Made by a program: the position numbers and the translations under genes. Source: Cristatella mucedo (taxonomy: Eukaryota; Bryozoa; Phylactolaemata; Cristatellidae). Taken from it: a stretch of 64,000 bases of DNA. This document shows, piece by piece, positions 48,170 through 59,524 of this stretch. How positions within the stretch are numbered: the first letter of the stretch is position 1; each line of letters begins with the position of its first letter. The DNA is taken from assembly GCA_009760855.2 (NCBI GenBank), contig WPIO01000010.1:1697001-1761000 (forward strand). Reading direction: 5' to 3'. The notes under the pieces were generated by a model, which saw only the letters and a list, made by a program, of their open reading frames with translations, had not been told where the DNA came from and searched no databases.

Positions 48170-49299
48170 ACAGTAGAAAATATTGCCAAGCACAATATAG
48201 GCTTTCACTTCTATGCAGATGACACCCAGTTGTACCTTTGCTTTGATCCCTCCCAGCCTTCGAGCACCTCAAATTCTCTCAACACACTTGCTGCATGTAT
48301 TCATGACATCCCCACATGGATGGCAGCAAATTTTCTAAAACTAAACGATGATAAAACCAACTGACTAGTTATGGGCAAACCCAGTGTGATTCAGAAATTG
48401 GAAAGGCTGACACTCAAAATTGGCTCTGCCAGCTTATCTCCTGTTGAATCAGCTCGAAATCTAGGTGTCATGTTCCAAAGTGACCTCTCGTTAGACGACC
48501 ACATCAACTCTGCAGTCAAATCTGCCTACTTTCAGCTACATAACATTGCTAAAATTCGGGCTTGTTTAGATAAGGATACCGCGTCTAAGTTGGTCCATGC
48601 ATTCGTGACATCCCGTTTCGATTTCTGTAACACACTGCTTGCTGGCCTACCGGCATGTGCGATCCGGCGATTGCAGCTGGTGCAAAACTCTGCAGCTAGT
48701 CTTGTCTGTCGTGAGCGTCGCAGTTGCCACATCACACCACTTCTCGCCGACCTGCACTGGCTACCAGTCAAGCAACGGATTGACTTCAAGGTTTTGTCGC
48801 TCACTTTTAGGTCACTTCATCCTTTGGCTCCAGCCTATCTCTCAGATCTACTCCCCCACCAGGCCAAGCATCGTACCACCCACTTTTCGGAATCCAACAG
48901 TTTACCAATACCTCGTACAAACCTCAAATCCTTTGGAGACCGTGCATTTAGTTCGTATGCTCCCAAAGCCTGGAACTCACTTCCGACTTGCGTCAGAACA
49001 TCCCCTGACCTGACCACATTTAAAAAGAACTTAAAAACACCCATTTAGGACAGCATTTAGTGGGTCCCTGTGATTCGTCCTTGATGTGCTTATGCGTGCT
49101 GATACTGTGCATGCTGCCACTAACCACATTTGCATGCTGACCCAGTGCATGTCACCCCTAACCATGTTATTCATGTTGTTTATCAAGCGTGATATTACTC
49201 ACAATTCAACTGCATTTCCCTTTGCAGCAAATGTAAAGTGCCTAGAAAGAGATTGGGTTCTCTGAGAGCGCTTTATCAAGTGCATCATTATTATTATTA
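48170..49299 (+). mobile_element. LINE A, best-preserved reverse-transcriptase C-terminal half
   Basis: CR1/L2-like non-LTR retrotransposon, 5' truncated. It contains the catalytic [12 protein letters not shown] motif of reverse transcriptase (48207 on), then LKLNDDKT, an in-frame TGA at 48362-48364, and an uninterrupted frame to 49048 with ESARNLGVMFQSDLSLDDHI, HWLPVKQRIDFKVLSLTFRS and SSYAPKAWNSLPTCVRTSPD. A 3' UTR and (ATT)n tail follow. Roughly nine-tenths identical by eye to the copy at 54.83 kb. Confidence 0.92.
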
Positions 49300-51463
49300 A
49301 AGTTCCACTAAATCAGAAAATCTGCTGGCTCCCCCACACAGATATATACATGTGTGAATATATGAATGGATTTCTCTGGCGTAATTCATTGAAATCAAGG
49401 CCCTTGTTACGATCAAACGCTTTAAAGCAGGGCATCCAAAGATATCTTCCTCGTGAGTCAAGATGTAGGACAGCTATTGTGCGTTCAATATGAAGCGATT
49501 GCTGCTCCGTAGCGGTGGCAAAACTAGAGAAAAAGTTGTATTTGGTTTACCCTATTACGTCTGCCAATACCATCTTGATGTATAAATCCTGGCAAAGCTG
49601 CAGAGAGCTGCCAGCGATATTGCTCTTAAGCTAAAGGTAACATGGAAAGTCATTCGATTACCAACTGAATGGGCATTGAGGCAAAAAAGAGATATAAGCA
49701 AGGAAGCAACGACAGAATAGATGCAGAAACGCGTCATGCATGTCACATTTGTTAGATTATGATTGTGCGTGAATTCTGAGTGCTTCCTGAATTATAACGG
49801 CTGCGAACAAATTATGAGCACAGCATGTCATAACATGTCGTATGTTTAGACGCTATAAGAAGGCTAACTCAAAAGACGGTTAGTCCCTTACACTCTTTAC
49901 ACTTGCTTGGTGCATGCTTGGTGCGTTAATCACGTGCGCAGCTTTGATTACGGAGTAGGACCGGTCTACGTTAGCGACGCGGCCCCGCTCGTTGGCTGCA
50001 GTGCTCGCCTGCGGCGGCGGGCGGAATATCTGCATGCTTCGAGGCTGCAGCTCTCTAGCCGTGCTCAAGGCGCTCGCTGCAACAGTGCAGGTCACGTGTC
50101 TGCAAGGACCGGCGCCCGCCCGCATCGCGGCTGTGTGTTTGAGCAGTTGACTTCCTGTCAGAGACTGCTACAGCCCGTTCGTAACATTTGGTGGCAGGAA
50201 TGCGATGACTCCTTAGGATCCTCGAAAGTCCTCTTGAGGTCAAGGTCTCTTTGCTCGTGACTATGGGTCAGCATTGTCCCTAAAAGATGGCTTCCTATAT
50301 TGGCTGGATCATGGCATATACTGATCGAATAATTGAACGGTTGAAAGCTGAGAGTGCTTCTTGCTCTGCTAAAATTTGGGGATTCAAAAGGAGTAATTTC
50401 CCGATTAAATTAAATGACTCGTGTAGAAGTGCTCAGCAAAAATGGAGCAAATGTGAGAACGTACGTATCGACCTTCTGCGAATTCAGAATCAACGCCCAT
50501 CTCAAACAGTTCACAAGGCATCACTCGCGGCTAAGGAGCATGTAAAAGCATTTTAAAGATATCTTGCTCCGCTACCGTCAGCATACCTGTGTGTGTATCG
50601 ACGCGACATCTGCAACTCGCTAGCCACGCTTCGAGGTGCCGATGTAAGGCAAGCTTCTGCAATGACCAGCAGCAGCGCCGTTACGAGCTGTTGGCCTATA
50701 GACTTGAGCGCAGGCGCCGCTGAAGCGCGTTTTAACAGTAGACCGAGCGCCTGTCGAACGAGTGACCGGCAATGGCTGAGCCATAAGAAACCGTAAACGG
50801 CATTCGAACTCACCGCACTTCGGGCGTTCGTGGCATCAATACGATATAATTCATTTGGACAGTGAACCCAAGAGAACTAAATGTCTATTCAGGCGCTTCG
50901 CACATGCCTCGGGGCTCGAGCCCGCGACCTCGGCCAGACCTCGGTCGGGGCGCGCACCTTGACCTCTGGACCAAACCACTGCCGTCGACGAGCCTGGTCT
51001 CCGGACCAGAGCTCTCAGCGGCAGTCGGCAGCGGCTCTTCGCGACAGCCTAGGGGCAACCTCAGGCTGCCGCGACCGCCTGCGCACAATAGGCTCTGGCG
51101 GCGCACTGCTTCCTGCGCATGAATTCCGGCGCGCAACGCGAAGCTGCCGGCGCGGAAGTTTACGCCTGCACCGCGTCCAGACGTTGGGTAGTGGCGCAGG
51201 GCACGACTGCCCCTTTAGGTGCACAGTCCGCTCGCTCGAGCCTGACAATCCAAGCCAGATTAGACAGGATCCCAATGTAGAGCCAATGCTACGGATCTTC
51301 GCGCCAGCGTTCAGCTAGCGACCGTCAGCTTGGTGCGTGCTTGGTGCCGTCAGCAGCGTCTGCGACTAGTCGGGCCGGCTGGCAGCCACATGTGGGCCGT
51401 TTCGGCGGCGATTGAATATAGATGGCTGCTGAGACCCGGTAGAGCTGCTGCTGTTACGGCGTG
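49300..51463. other. Intergenic, no recognised gene
   Basis: Contains the LTR-like stretch. A GC-rich block at about 50.88-51.32 kb is open in several frames on both strands, without any family I recognise. Confidence 0.45.
49827..50205 (+). mobile_element. Possible solo LTR or LTR-retrotransposon 5' end
   Basis: A stretch from TGTCATAACATG to CCCGTTCGTAACA has TG...CA ends, a TATA-like CTATAAG near 49854, and is followed by TTTGGTGGCAGGAATGCG, which resembles a tRNA primer-binding site (TGG start). I found no second LTR, gag or pol. The short frame after it (50287-50556) is not recognisable. Confidence 0.22.
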
Positions 51464-51550
51464 TAACAATAATAATGATGATGATTATTGTTAATAATAA
51501 TTTTAAGACGTTTGTATGAACTCCTTTGAGAACTGGATCTCTTTCTTAGG
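51464..51550 (-). mobile_element. LINE A tail remnant, minus strand
   Basis: AATAATAATGATGATGATTA then GAACTCCTTTGAGAACTGGA and TCTCTTTCTTAGGAAG. Confidence 0.6.
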
Positions 51551-51929
51551 AAGTATGCATATGCAGGAATGAAAGCATTTCCGACGTGGGCAGTAGTAAG
51601 CCGCAGCGAAAAGTGGCGCCGCAAGAAAAAAGCCTCCGCCTACGTACGAGTAACCGTGCAACAACTTACAGCAGACCGAAAGTGATACAAATAATAAATT
51701 GATAAATAAATAGCAGCAGACCAAAAGTGATACAAATAGGAAGGCGCATGCTCAAAGCGAATGACTCGCTCACACAGTTGCAGCAAATACACTCTTAATA
51801 GGCACAGGCGATGCAGCCGCCGTCTATTAATAGCAGCAGCCTTGCGCTTTGCCGGCACTTTAACAGCAGTTAGGTCTTACTTCCGTGTGGGAACTACCCG
51901 GGTGTACATGTAAATGTCTGTCGGTTATC

Positions 51930-53197
51930 TACAGAGCCCTTTCAGTACGGGTCCCGCTCTAAGGTCCCGTTCTTTTCAAGCACTGCACTCTCCCTCTGGC
52001 CGAACGCACTCTCCCTTTCCTTTATACGCCGATGGCGCCCAGCTCTAACTATCCTTCGACTCCCGTAAGCTTATCTCATCGTCGGACTCACTTAATCCCT
52101 TACTGTCTGCATTGACAGCATTCCCACTTCCGGGACCACTCACTTCCTAGAGCTTAACGACAACAATATCAAAGTGATAGTTAAGGGAAAACTCTCAAAC
52201 CTAGTGCCACACGAAATTTGGAAGACCTAACACTGAAGATTGGTTCAGCTAGCATCACTTTAGTAACGTGGGCTCGTAATGCCGGCCTTCAACAAAGCCT
52301 TTTCTTTAGAGAAGAGAGCAAATTTTTTCCCCTCTGTGAAGTCTGCCTGCTTTCAGCTAAACAGCATCATTGCGGGCCTGCTTAGATAACAGTGCAACAG
52401 CCAAATTACCTCCTACTTTGCGATATCGAGTCTAAATTACTGCGATCTCCTTTATTCAAGACTCCGGCCCGTGTCCTGTTTGCCTGCAACGGGTGCAAAA
52501 CTCAGCGGCTCATCTTATCTGTCGTCATTAGCGCACCTGCCACATCGCACAAATTTCATCCCAACTGCTCTGGCTTCCCTGTCGAGCATCGAATCGATTT
52601 CAAGATCTGTCAAGTGTTGCTTACGCATCGCTTGCACCAGCCACCTACCGATCAAGCACCAGCCACCTACCGATCCGACCTCCTCAATACCGTCTCTCGT
52701 ACCATCCGTTACTCAGCTTTCGGTACTCTGCGTTCCCCACAATAAATTTAAAAAAAAACTTGCATCTATCTGGCCTTCAACTGGTATGCACTGAAAGTCT
52801 GGAACCCACTTATGGCTACGGTCAATATCTGCAATAACTTAGCAGCTTACAAGTCTCTCAGCTAAAGACGCATCTGTTCCGGTCAGCGTTCCTCCCCCCC
52901 CCCCCCCGCGTGAGTATGGCTTCTGCATGCGCTTCGCTTCGCGTACTAACCTGTGAATTATGCGGAGCATGCTACTTGCCACAGGTCTTACTAATTGATG
53001 ACCCTGAATGCCTTAATGTTTAGTTTGCGTGCTACCATACGCATCATGCTTAGTTGCTACTTTTGCATGACTGCTGCCACTCATGTTACCAACAGCTCGT
53101 TATAGGTTCTCGTGCAGTGTTGTAGACCTCCTGGATAGAGATTAAGTTATCTTAGCGTGCAATATAAAAAGATTATTGTCATTGTTATGTAGCAATT
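51930..53197 (+). mobile_element. LINE A, old decayed reverse-transcriptase copy
   Basis: From a relic of the PQGS region through a YADGAQL-like relic near 52027, the C-terminal region and the 3' UTR to GATAGAGATTAAGTTATC and an ATT-rich tail. Frameshifted throughout. Where the younger copies have TGA it reads Val-Ile-Val. A run of about 14 C lies in it near 52895. Confidence 0.75.
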
Positions 53198-53202
53198 AAG
53201 AG

Positions 53203-53612
53203 TAATAATAATAACAATGCACTTGATGAAGCGTCCTCAGAGAACTCAATCTCTTTCTAGGCACTTTACATTTGCTGCAAAAGGAAACACGATTGAATGG
53301 TGAGTAATATCATGCTTGATAAACAACATGAACAACATAGTTAGGGGTGACATGCACAGAGTCAGCATGCCAGTGTGGTTAGTGGCAGCATGCACAGTTT
53401 TAGCAGGCATAAGCATATGAAGGACGAATCACGGGGACCCACTAAAAGCTGTCCTAAATAGGTGTGTTTTTAAGTTCTTTTTAAACGTGGTCAAGTCGCG
53501 GGATGTTCTGACGCAAGTCGGGAGGAAGTTCAAGGCTTTGGGAGCATACAAACTAAATGCACGGTCTCCAAAGAATTTGCGGTTTGTACGAGGTATTGGT
53601 ATTCCGTTGGAC
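53203..53612 (-). mobile_element. LINE A 3' fragment, minus strand
   Basis: AAT-rich tail, GAGAACTCAATCTCTTTCTA, and on the minus strand FFGDRAFSLYAPKALNFLPT of the ORF end. It abuts the preceding plus-strand copy tail to tail. Confidence 0.88.
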
Positions 53613-54580
53613 TCCGATCCGCGTTGGATAAACAATTGCATAGCAGCGACAGACGAGCACCAGCACACGTGTCACGTTAAACCCGGCAGAGGCATCAATT
53701 CATCAGGCATCAGAGGCATCAGTCATCAATTGACCGAATTAACTTGTGAATCGCCTCAGTGCAATTGCCGGTAGAACAAGCGTGAGAGCCCCAGACTGTA
53801 GTTTTGCTCAAGCTTCCTTGTTGTAATTTAAGTTACACCCACATTGATTCAGCAGGAAACAATTATGTAGATAATAATTGATATATTATTTATTCTGAAG
53901 GAAATAATTGTCTATTGTTAAAGCCTAAATCCAACGAGCCTCTGCCTAGAGAATGAGCTGGCAGCGGATATAAGTTTCGCAAGTTCTTCACGAGCCCTCA
54001 ACTACCGTAATAATCAGCCACATGCCAGTACGACTTGAGATAGCCGAAGTAGCTGAAACCGCACTCGTGAGCGGAAGTGCTTAATATACGGACGACAAAG
54101 TGTCCGCGAAAGGTCTAGCCGATTGACAAGGTAAGAGCTGTGAGCGCCAGCAGGCGCCGAGCTGGCGGAGCTGCCTCGCGTTAAAGCGCAGCAGCAGCAG
54201 CCAGCGACCGAGGACCCGCCCACGAAGGTGGGCGTCGCTGCGATGTGACGTCGGCTCCGTCAGCAGAACGAGTAGAGACCCTTCTCGCCGGTCGTTTATT
54301 GGTTTATTGGCCATTTGAAGCTCGCACCCTCGAGCCCTAGCAAGCAGCAGCAGCAGCAGCAGCAGGTTCAGTGCGAGGAGCACGCCCCAGCCGCTGCCGA
54401 GAGGGCAGCGGCCCGGTCCGAGGCGCTGCCTCTCGCCGCCGCTCAGGAGGCTGAGCAAGCAAGGCACTCGCGTGCCAGCAGAGGCGATCAAGTCAAGTTC
54501 GCTCCTCGAGGCAGCTCAGCTGGTTCTTTGGCTGCGACGATCGCCTTGAGAGGATCCGTATTGTCAACGAACGCCATTGT

Positions 54581-54581
<1 letters not shown>

Positions 54582-54625
<44 letters not shown>
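54582..54625. repeat. Poly(C), 44 nt
   Basis: 44 uninterrupted C on the plus strand (G on the minus), far longer than the 9-14 nt C/G runs elsewhere in the window. Confidence 0.95.
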
Positions 54626-54626
<1 letters not shown>

Positions 54627-54831
54627 CAGCGCCCGACCGTTGAACCGCGGCCATGACGCATGCCATCGGAGCTAAGCAGCTTTCAGCTCGATAAGAGCAC
54701 ACCCACGCATTCTTTCGGCAGGCAGGCGTTGGCCGACCTCATGCACCGACCCACGGAGGCCTCCAGCCATCCGGCGACTGGCTACTCTGCTGCTGGCTGC
54801 ATCGCTGCTGCCAGGCATAACTAGCAGCATT

Positions 54832-56178
54832 ATTATGTCATTAGCCTCAGGTCATGTCCCAGCACCTTTCAAAATCGCTGTAGTCAGGCCACTTCTCAAG
54901 AAAGCGACACTAGATAGACCAAGACAGCTTGAGCGACTACCGCCCAGTCTCCCTTCTACCATTTCCATCAAAGACACTGGAACGGGTCGTGGCAGACCAG
55001 CTGAACTCATTTCTTGAAACCTTGCTAGTAAGTTCCAGTCTGGGTTTAGAGCTTATCACTCCACAGAGTCAGCATTGCTTAGGGTATACAACGACCTACT
55101 TAGGAATGCAGACATGGGTAGAGTGTCTCTACTTGTTTTGCTCGATCTTTTGGCAGCTTTTGCTACTATCGATCACCCAAGTTCGTCTAGAGCGCCTCTC
55201 ATCTCGCCAGGGCATCACTGGCACTGCTCTGCAATGGTTCAGGTCCTATCTCAGTGGCAGACTCCAGAGTATTGACGTGTATGGACGAAGATCATCCGAG
55301 GTACCTCTGAAATATGGGGTACCTCAGGGCTCCGTGCTAGGTCAGGTTCTTTTCACGGTTTATACTCTCCCTCTTGCTGATGTGATTGCCAAGCACGATC
55401 TAGGCTTTCACTTCTATGCAGATGACACTCAGTTGTACCTTTGCTTTGATCCCTCCCAGCCTTCGAGCACCTCAAATTCTCACAACTCACTTGCTGCATG
55501 TATTGATGACATCCCCACATGGATGGCAGCAAATTTTCAAAAACTAAACGACGATAAAACCAACTGACTAGTTATGGGCAAACCCAGTGTGATTCAGAAA
55601 TTGGAAAGGCTGACGCTCAAAATGGGCTCTGCCAGCATATCTCCTGTTGAATCAGCTCGAAATCTAGGTGTCATGTTCCAAAGTGACCTCTCGTTAGACG
55701 ATCAGATCATCTCTGCAGTCAAGTCTGCCTACTTTCAGCTACATAACATTGCTAAAATTCGTGCTTGTTTAGATAAGGATACCACGTCTAAGTTGGTCCG
55801 TGCATCTGTGACATCCCATCTTGACCTCTGTAACTCACTGCTTGCTGGCATACCGGCATGTGCGATCAGGCGATTGCAGCTGGTGTAAAACTCTGCAGCT
55901 AGGCTTGTCTGATGTGAGCGTCGCAGTTGCCACATCACACCACATTTCGCCGACCTGCACTGGCTACCAGTCAAGCAACGGATTGACTTCAAGATTTTTT
56001 CGCTCGCTTTTAGGTCACTTCATTCTTTGGCTCAAGCATATCTCTCAGATCTACTACCCCACCTGGCCATGCATCGCACCACCCGGCTCTCGGAATCCAA
56101 CAGTTTACCAATACCTTGTACTAACCTTAAATCCTTTGTAGACCGTGCATTTAGTTCGTATGCTCCCAAAGCCTGGAA
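54832..56178 (+). mobile_element. LINE A, longest reverse-transcriptase copy (truncated at both ends)
   Basis: Covers most of the reverse-transcriptase domain: VPAPFKIAVVRPLLKKATLD, DYRPVSLLPFPSKTLERVVA, a relic of LLVLLDLLAAFATIDHP, ITGTALQWFRSYLSGRLQS, YGVPQGSVLG and FYADDTQLY. At least two frameshifts occur before 55200, a TGA lies at 55565-55567, and there are further stops near 55886 and 55910. It breaks off within KAWNS at 56178, so it has lost its 3' tail, unlike the other copies. Confidence 0.92.
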
Positions 56179-56267
56179 CTCGAACTCTAGCTTAGCCGAG
56201 AGACTTTGAGGCTTCGAGAGAACAAGAGATGAAACCGAACTGGCGACGAGAATAATAAAACAAGTTC

Positions 56268-56424
56268 TAGTTGATTAAACACCCTCTTTTATATAGGGAC
56301 AGAAGAGTCTTTACGGCTATCACCACCGCTTGCAGCAGCGATAAAGGATCGCCCACATCAGGATTTGAACCCACGATCTATGGACCGAGGTCGTCAAACC
56401 AACCACCTTATATAGTGTGCGATC
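56268..56424 (-). mobile_element. tRNA-derived SINE, minus strand
   Basis: Reverse complement shows the A-box region, B box GGGTTCAAATCC, body GCAAGCGGTGGTGATAGCCG and GACTCTTCTGTCCC tail. It lies just past the breakpoint where the LINE A copy at 54.83 kb ends. Confidence 0.75.
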
Positions 56425-56749
56425 GCGGCTCTGAGCACCTTTGTTCCGCTGGCCAATCTGCAGGCGCCGCTCGTACCCATCTAGCTGTAGCGGTCCGCTT
56501 GTCGGGGTCTGGACGGTCATTAGCGATCGCAGGCCTACGGAAGGTTCCGTCCTGCTGGGATTTCGAGGTTCGTTTTGCTTAAACTAGTAGGACCGGTTGG
56601 CGCCACACAAAGGGCTTTCGCCGGTGCATAGTTTCAGTTTCCGAAGACCCCAAGCATTGACATGCGCACGTAGCCATCCCACGCCAACACATTGATGTCG
56701 AAATGATAAACTCTTCCGGCACCCAGTTGTGGCCGGGTTTATTTTAACT

Positions 56750-57402
56750 GGAAAACATTGGCTTTCTTAGATGGTAATGCTACGTCTGAGCCATGCCCAC
56801 ACATCCGTATCATCTCGACTCGAATTTTTAATAACATCTTGCAGGTATTCCGGCATGCGAATAAGACGCTCACAGCTAGTGCAAAACTCTACAGCTAGGA
56901 CTGTCTGTCATGAGCCTCACAGTTACCGCACATCACATCACTTCTAACAGACCTGCACTGGCTACCCATCGCTCATAGTATCGTCAGCGCGGTTTTGTCA
57001 CTCACTTTCGGATTCCTCCATTCTCCTTTTCCAGCTTACCCGAACTACTTCCCAGTCAGGCCACCATCGCACCGCCAGCTCTTTTGACTCAATTCAATTA
57101 GCTGTGCCTCGAACCAACACCTAAAATCCTCTCGAGACCGTGCTCGTAGTTCGTAATCTCCCAAAGCCCGGAACTCATTCCCGACTGACGTCGCGACATC
57201 CCCTGATTTGACGACACTTGAAAAGAAACTAAAAATATGCCTGTTCCTAACGACACTTGCCGGGTCAGCCTGTATGATATTTTCAGTGCGCTTGGCTGCG
57301 AATGTATCGCTAACCAATATGCATGCTTTCTTTACAGCATATGTAAAGTGCCTAGAAAGAGATTAAGTTATCTGAGGAGACTTTATCAATGTATCACTCT
57401 TA
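56750..57402 (+). mobile_element. LINE A, decayed C-terminal part with 3' UTR
   Basis: From a relic of SKLVHAFVTSRFDFCN through ACAIRRLQLVQNS-like and DLHWLP-like sequence to TCCCAAAGCCCGGAACTCAT, AGCATATGTAAAGTGCCTAG and a short tail. Confidence 0.8.
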
Positions 57403-57525
57403 TGTTTAGAAAGAAACGGCGGGCATGATGACAAATGCAAATGATGAGATCAGCACATCCTTGCAATCTATGCCCACCCTTCTTGCGATTTCCACTTTGT
57501 TTATCATTGTGGCAGGGGTTGCCGC

Positions 57526-57562
57526 TAGCTGATAATCCTGGCTCAGCCAGGATTATCAGCTA
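57526..57562. repeat. Perfect palindrome, 18-bp arms, 1-nt spacer
   Basis: TAGCTGATAATCCTGGCT, C, then its exact reverse complement; the right arm runs straight into the 19-bp tandem array. Confidence 0.97.
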
Positions 57563-57640
57563 TGGGCAACAGGGGTATATAGGGGCAACAGGGGTATATA
57601 GGGGCAACAGGGATATGTAGGGGCAACAGGGATATGTACA
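57563..57640. repeat. 19-bp tandem repeat, four copies
   Basis: Unit GGGCAACAGGGGTATATAG, later copies GGGCAACAGGGATATGTAG, running into a (TA)n block. Confidence 0.93.
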
Positions 57641-57650
57641 TGCATATATG

Positions 57651-57652
<2 letters not shown>

Positions 57653-57691
<39 letters not shown>
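57653..57691. repeat. (TA)n microsatellite
   Basis: About 17 TA units, directly after the 19-bp tandem array. Confidence 0.95.
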
Positions 57692-57694
<3 letters not shown>

Positions 57695-58106
57695 TGAAGA
57701 ATATAAATTTACAAGCAGTTGCCAGGTCGTAGTTGGCAAAGAAAACTACGACTGAAAGAAATTCTTGATTAGTAGAGGTGCAGTCAATCTTAATCGCCTG
57801 AAGTCTCAGCTCGAAATCCTTGTACCGAGCGATCTCACCAAAGCAGGACGAGCAGCACCGACAGACCCGCGACTCATTGGTCCAGTGGTTGATAAAGTCC
57901 ATGCTGATTATAGGAGAACCGGAAACTTCCGACGGCAAATAAATATTGGCACGAGTGCACAGATGGCCCATTTAATACTCGATGCTGTTTCAAGCTTTGT
58001 CTGTAGCAGCAAGAAGCGGATGAAGCGGAGCCGCTGGCTGGCAGCAGCGGCCACGTGACATCGAAGCGTCGTAGCCGGCAGCTCCTGGAGCGTCGTCGAG
58101 TGGCGG

Positions 58107-58107
<1 letters not shown>

Positions 58108-58194
<87 letters not shown>
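58108..58194. repeat. (CAG)29 trinucleotide repeat
   Basis: 29 uninterrupted CAG units. It opens poly-Ser, poly-Ala, poly-Leu and similar frames on both strands, but no recognised gene surrounds it. Confidence 0.97.
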
Positions 58195-58197
<3 letters not shown>

Positions 58198-58787
58198 AGA
58201 CGGTGGCGTTTGTTGGTGTTCTCGCTGCGAAAACCGGTTGCCTCGAATCTGACATGCAAGAACTAAAGGTTCGCGCATTTAACAGCCTCGGGTGCATTGC
58301 GGCAGAAGCGCCTTAGCCGCCCTATCGCCGCTGCCTGCAGTGTGCAATCAAGGATTCTGCCCTCTGCACCACCTGAGTCCACTACCGGAGTCGTCGCGTG
58401 CAAGCGCCTTACCCCTTCCACCTCCCCTAAGACCTAGGGGCGACAATTGCAGGGTAATTAAAGGGTAATTCGCCAAGCAAGTTTGATAAAGCCAGCTGAG
58501 CAATATGCAGGGGCAGTGAGCGACTGCAATATGCTGAGAAGGCAGTTAGTTGTACCATCCCCAAGCGCTGCAGATTTGACCTTGGCCAAGGTCACCCTCC
58601 GTGGCCGAGTCGGAGTAAGGACGCGGTTGCCTTCAAAACAGCAGCCGCTGGCCAGCACGGCGCGTATACTGACTTTACGTCCTCAGAATAACAGAGAGCT
58701 CCTTCCACGGACAATGCTGCGCGCTGCTGACGAGCCCTGCTGTTGCAGGCGCGTTGTGGAAAATCTTCATCCATGTCCAGTGCCTGG

Positions 58788-59020
58788 AGCCAGTGGCGGT
58801 ACCGGGATTTTCACCGGCGCAATTTTTTGTGTAAGGGTCAGACCAGAAAGATTTTCATGAAAGCGCGACTGGATTCACAATTAATGAAAACATAATTGTG
58901 GCGAAAAATCAAGTGTTCATTCGACTCCCACTCGGTGGTTGCTCATCGGGTGAAATTAACGCGTACAATTTCGTCGTTGGCGTCGGTCGTGTGGGGGCGT
59001 AGGAACAGGGAACGGCTCGG
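58788..59020 (+). repeat. Unclassified dispersed repeat C, copy 2
   Basis: CCAGTGGCGGTACCGGGATT, TTCGACTCCCACTCGGTGGT, TGCTCATCGGGTGAAATTAA and ACAATTTCGTCGTTGG align with the copy at 4.71 kb. Confidence 0.65.
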
Positions 59021-59154
59021 GTCGCTACCCTGCGACCTTGGTTGAGGCAGATGCACCTGTGCCTCCTGCCCGCTAAGCGCAACACTCGCCGCCAGCTTTT
59101 GCTTAACGTGTGACAAATACCGGTGAGGTTCGACTCTAGGCGCGGCTAGCGAGC

Positions 59155-59360
59155 TGCAACGTGCCACTAACCACATTTGCATGCTGACCCTGTGCATGTA
59201 ACCCCTAACCATATTATTTATTTTGTTTGTTTTTCAAGCATGATTTTACTTACTATTCTATTGCATATCACTTTGCAGCAAATGTAAAGCGCCTAGAAAG
59301 AGATTAAGTTCTCTGAGGGCGCTTTATCAAGTGCAATATTATTATTATTATTATTAACGT
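59155..59360 (+). mobile_element. LINE A 3' UTR and tail
   Basis: GTGCCACTAACCACATTTGC, ATGCTGACCCTGTGCATGTA, GCGCCTAGAAAGAGATTAAG, then (ATT)n. Confidence 0.88.
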
Positions 59361-59372
59361 GTTACCTCGATA

Positions 59373-59427
59373 CAGCGAGCCGCAGAGGTTGCCTCGATAC
59401 AGAGAGCCGCAAAGGCTGCTTCAGATG
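59373..59427. repeat. 27-bp tandem duplication
   Basis: CCTCGATACAGCGAGCCGCA followed by an almost identical second unit with AGAGAGCCGCAAAG. Confidence 0.85.
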
Positions 59428-59524
59428 CACGCAGAGGTGCCGACGGTAGCGGAGGTCGGGAGTAATTTAGAGCGCCTGTACCTAGCCGTGGTAAGTCGAC
59501 ATGCAGTGTAATGTAATGTATCTC

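Noticed and set aside
54081-54491. 136-codon minus-strand frame with a signal-peptide-like Leu run
   Set aside because: The Leu run is encoded by a (CTG)n repeat, and nothing else in it looks like a protein.
57563-57640. CRISPR-like array
   Set aside because: The 19-bp units are directly adjacent with no spacers, and the DNA is eukaryotic.
58055-58297. Poly-Ser, poly-Ala and poly-Cys frames
   Set aside because: All read through the same (CAG)29 tract in different frames.
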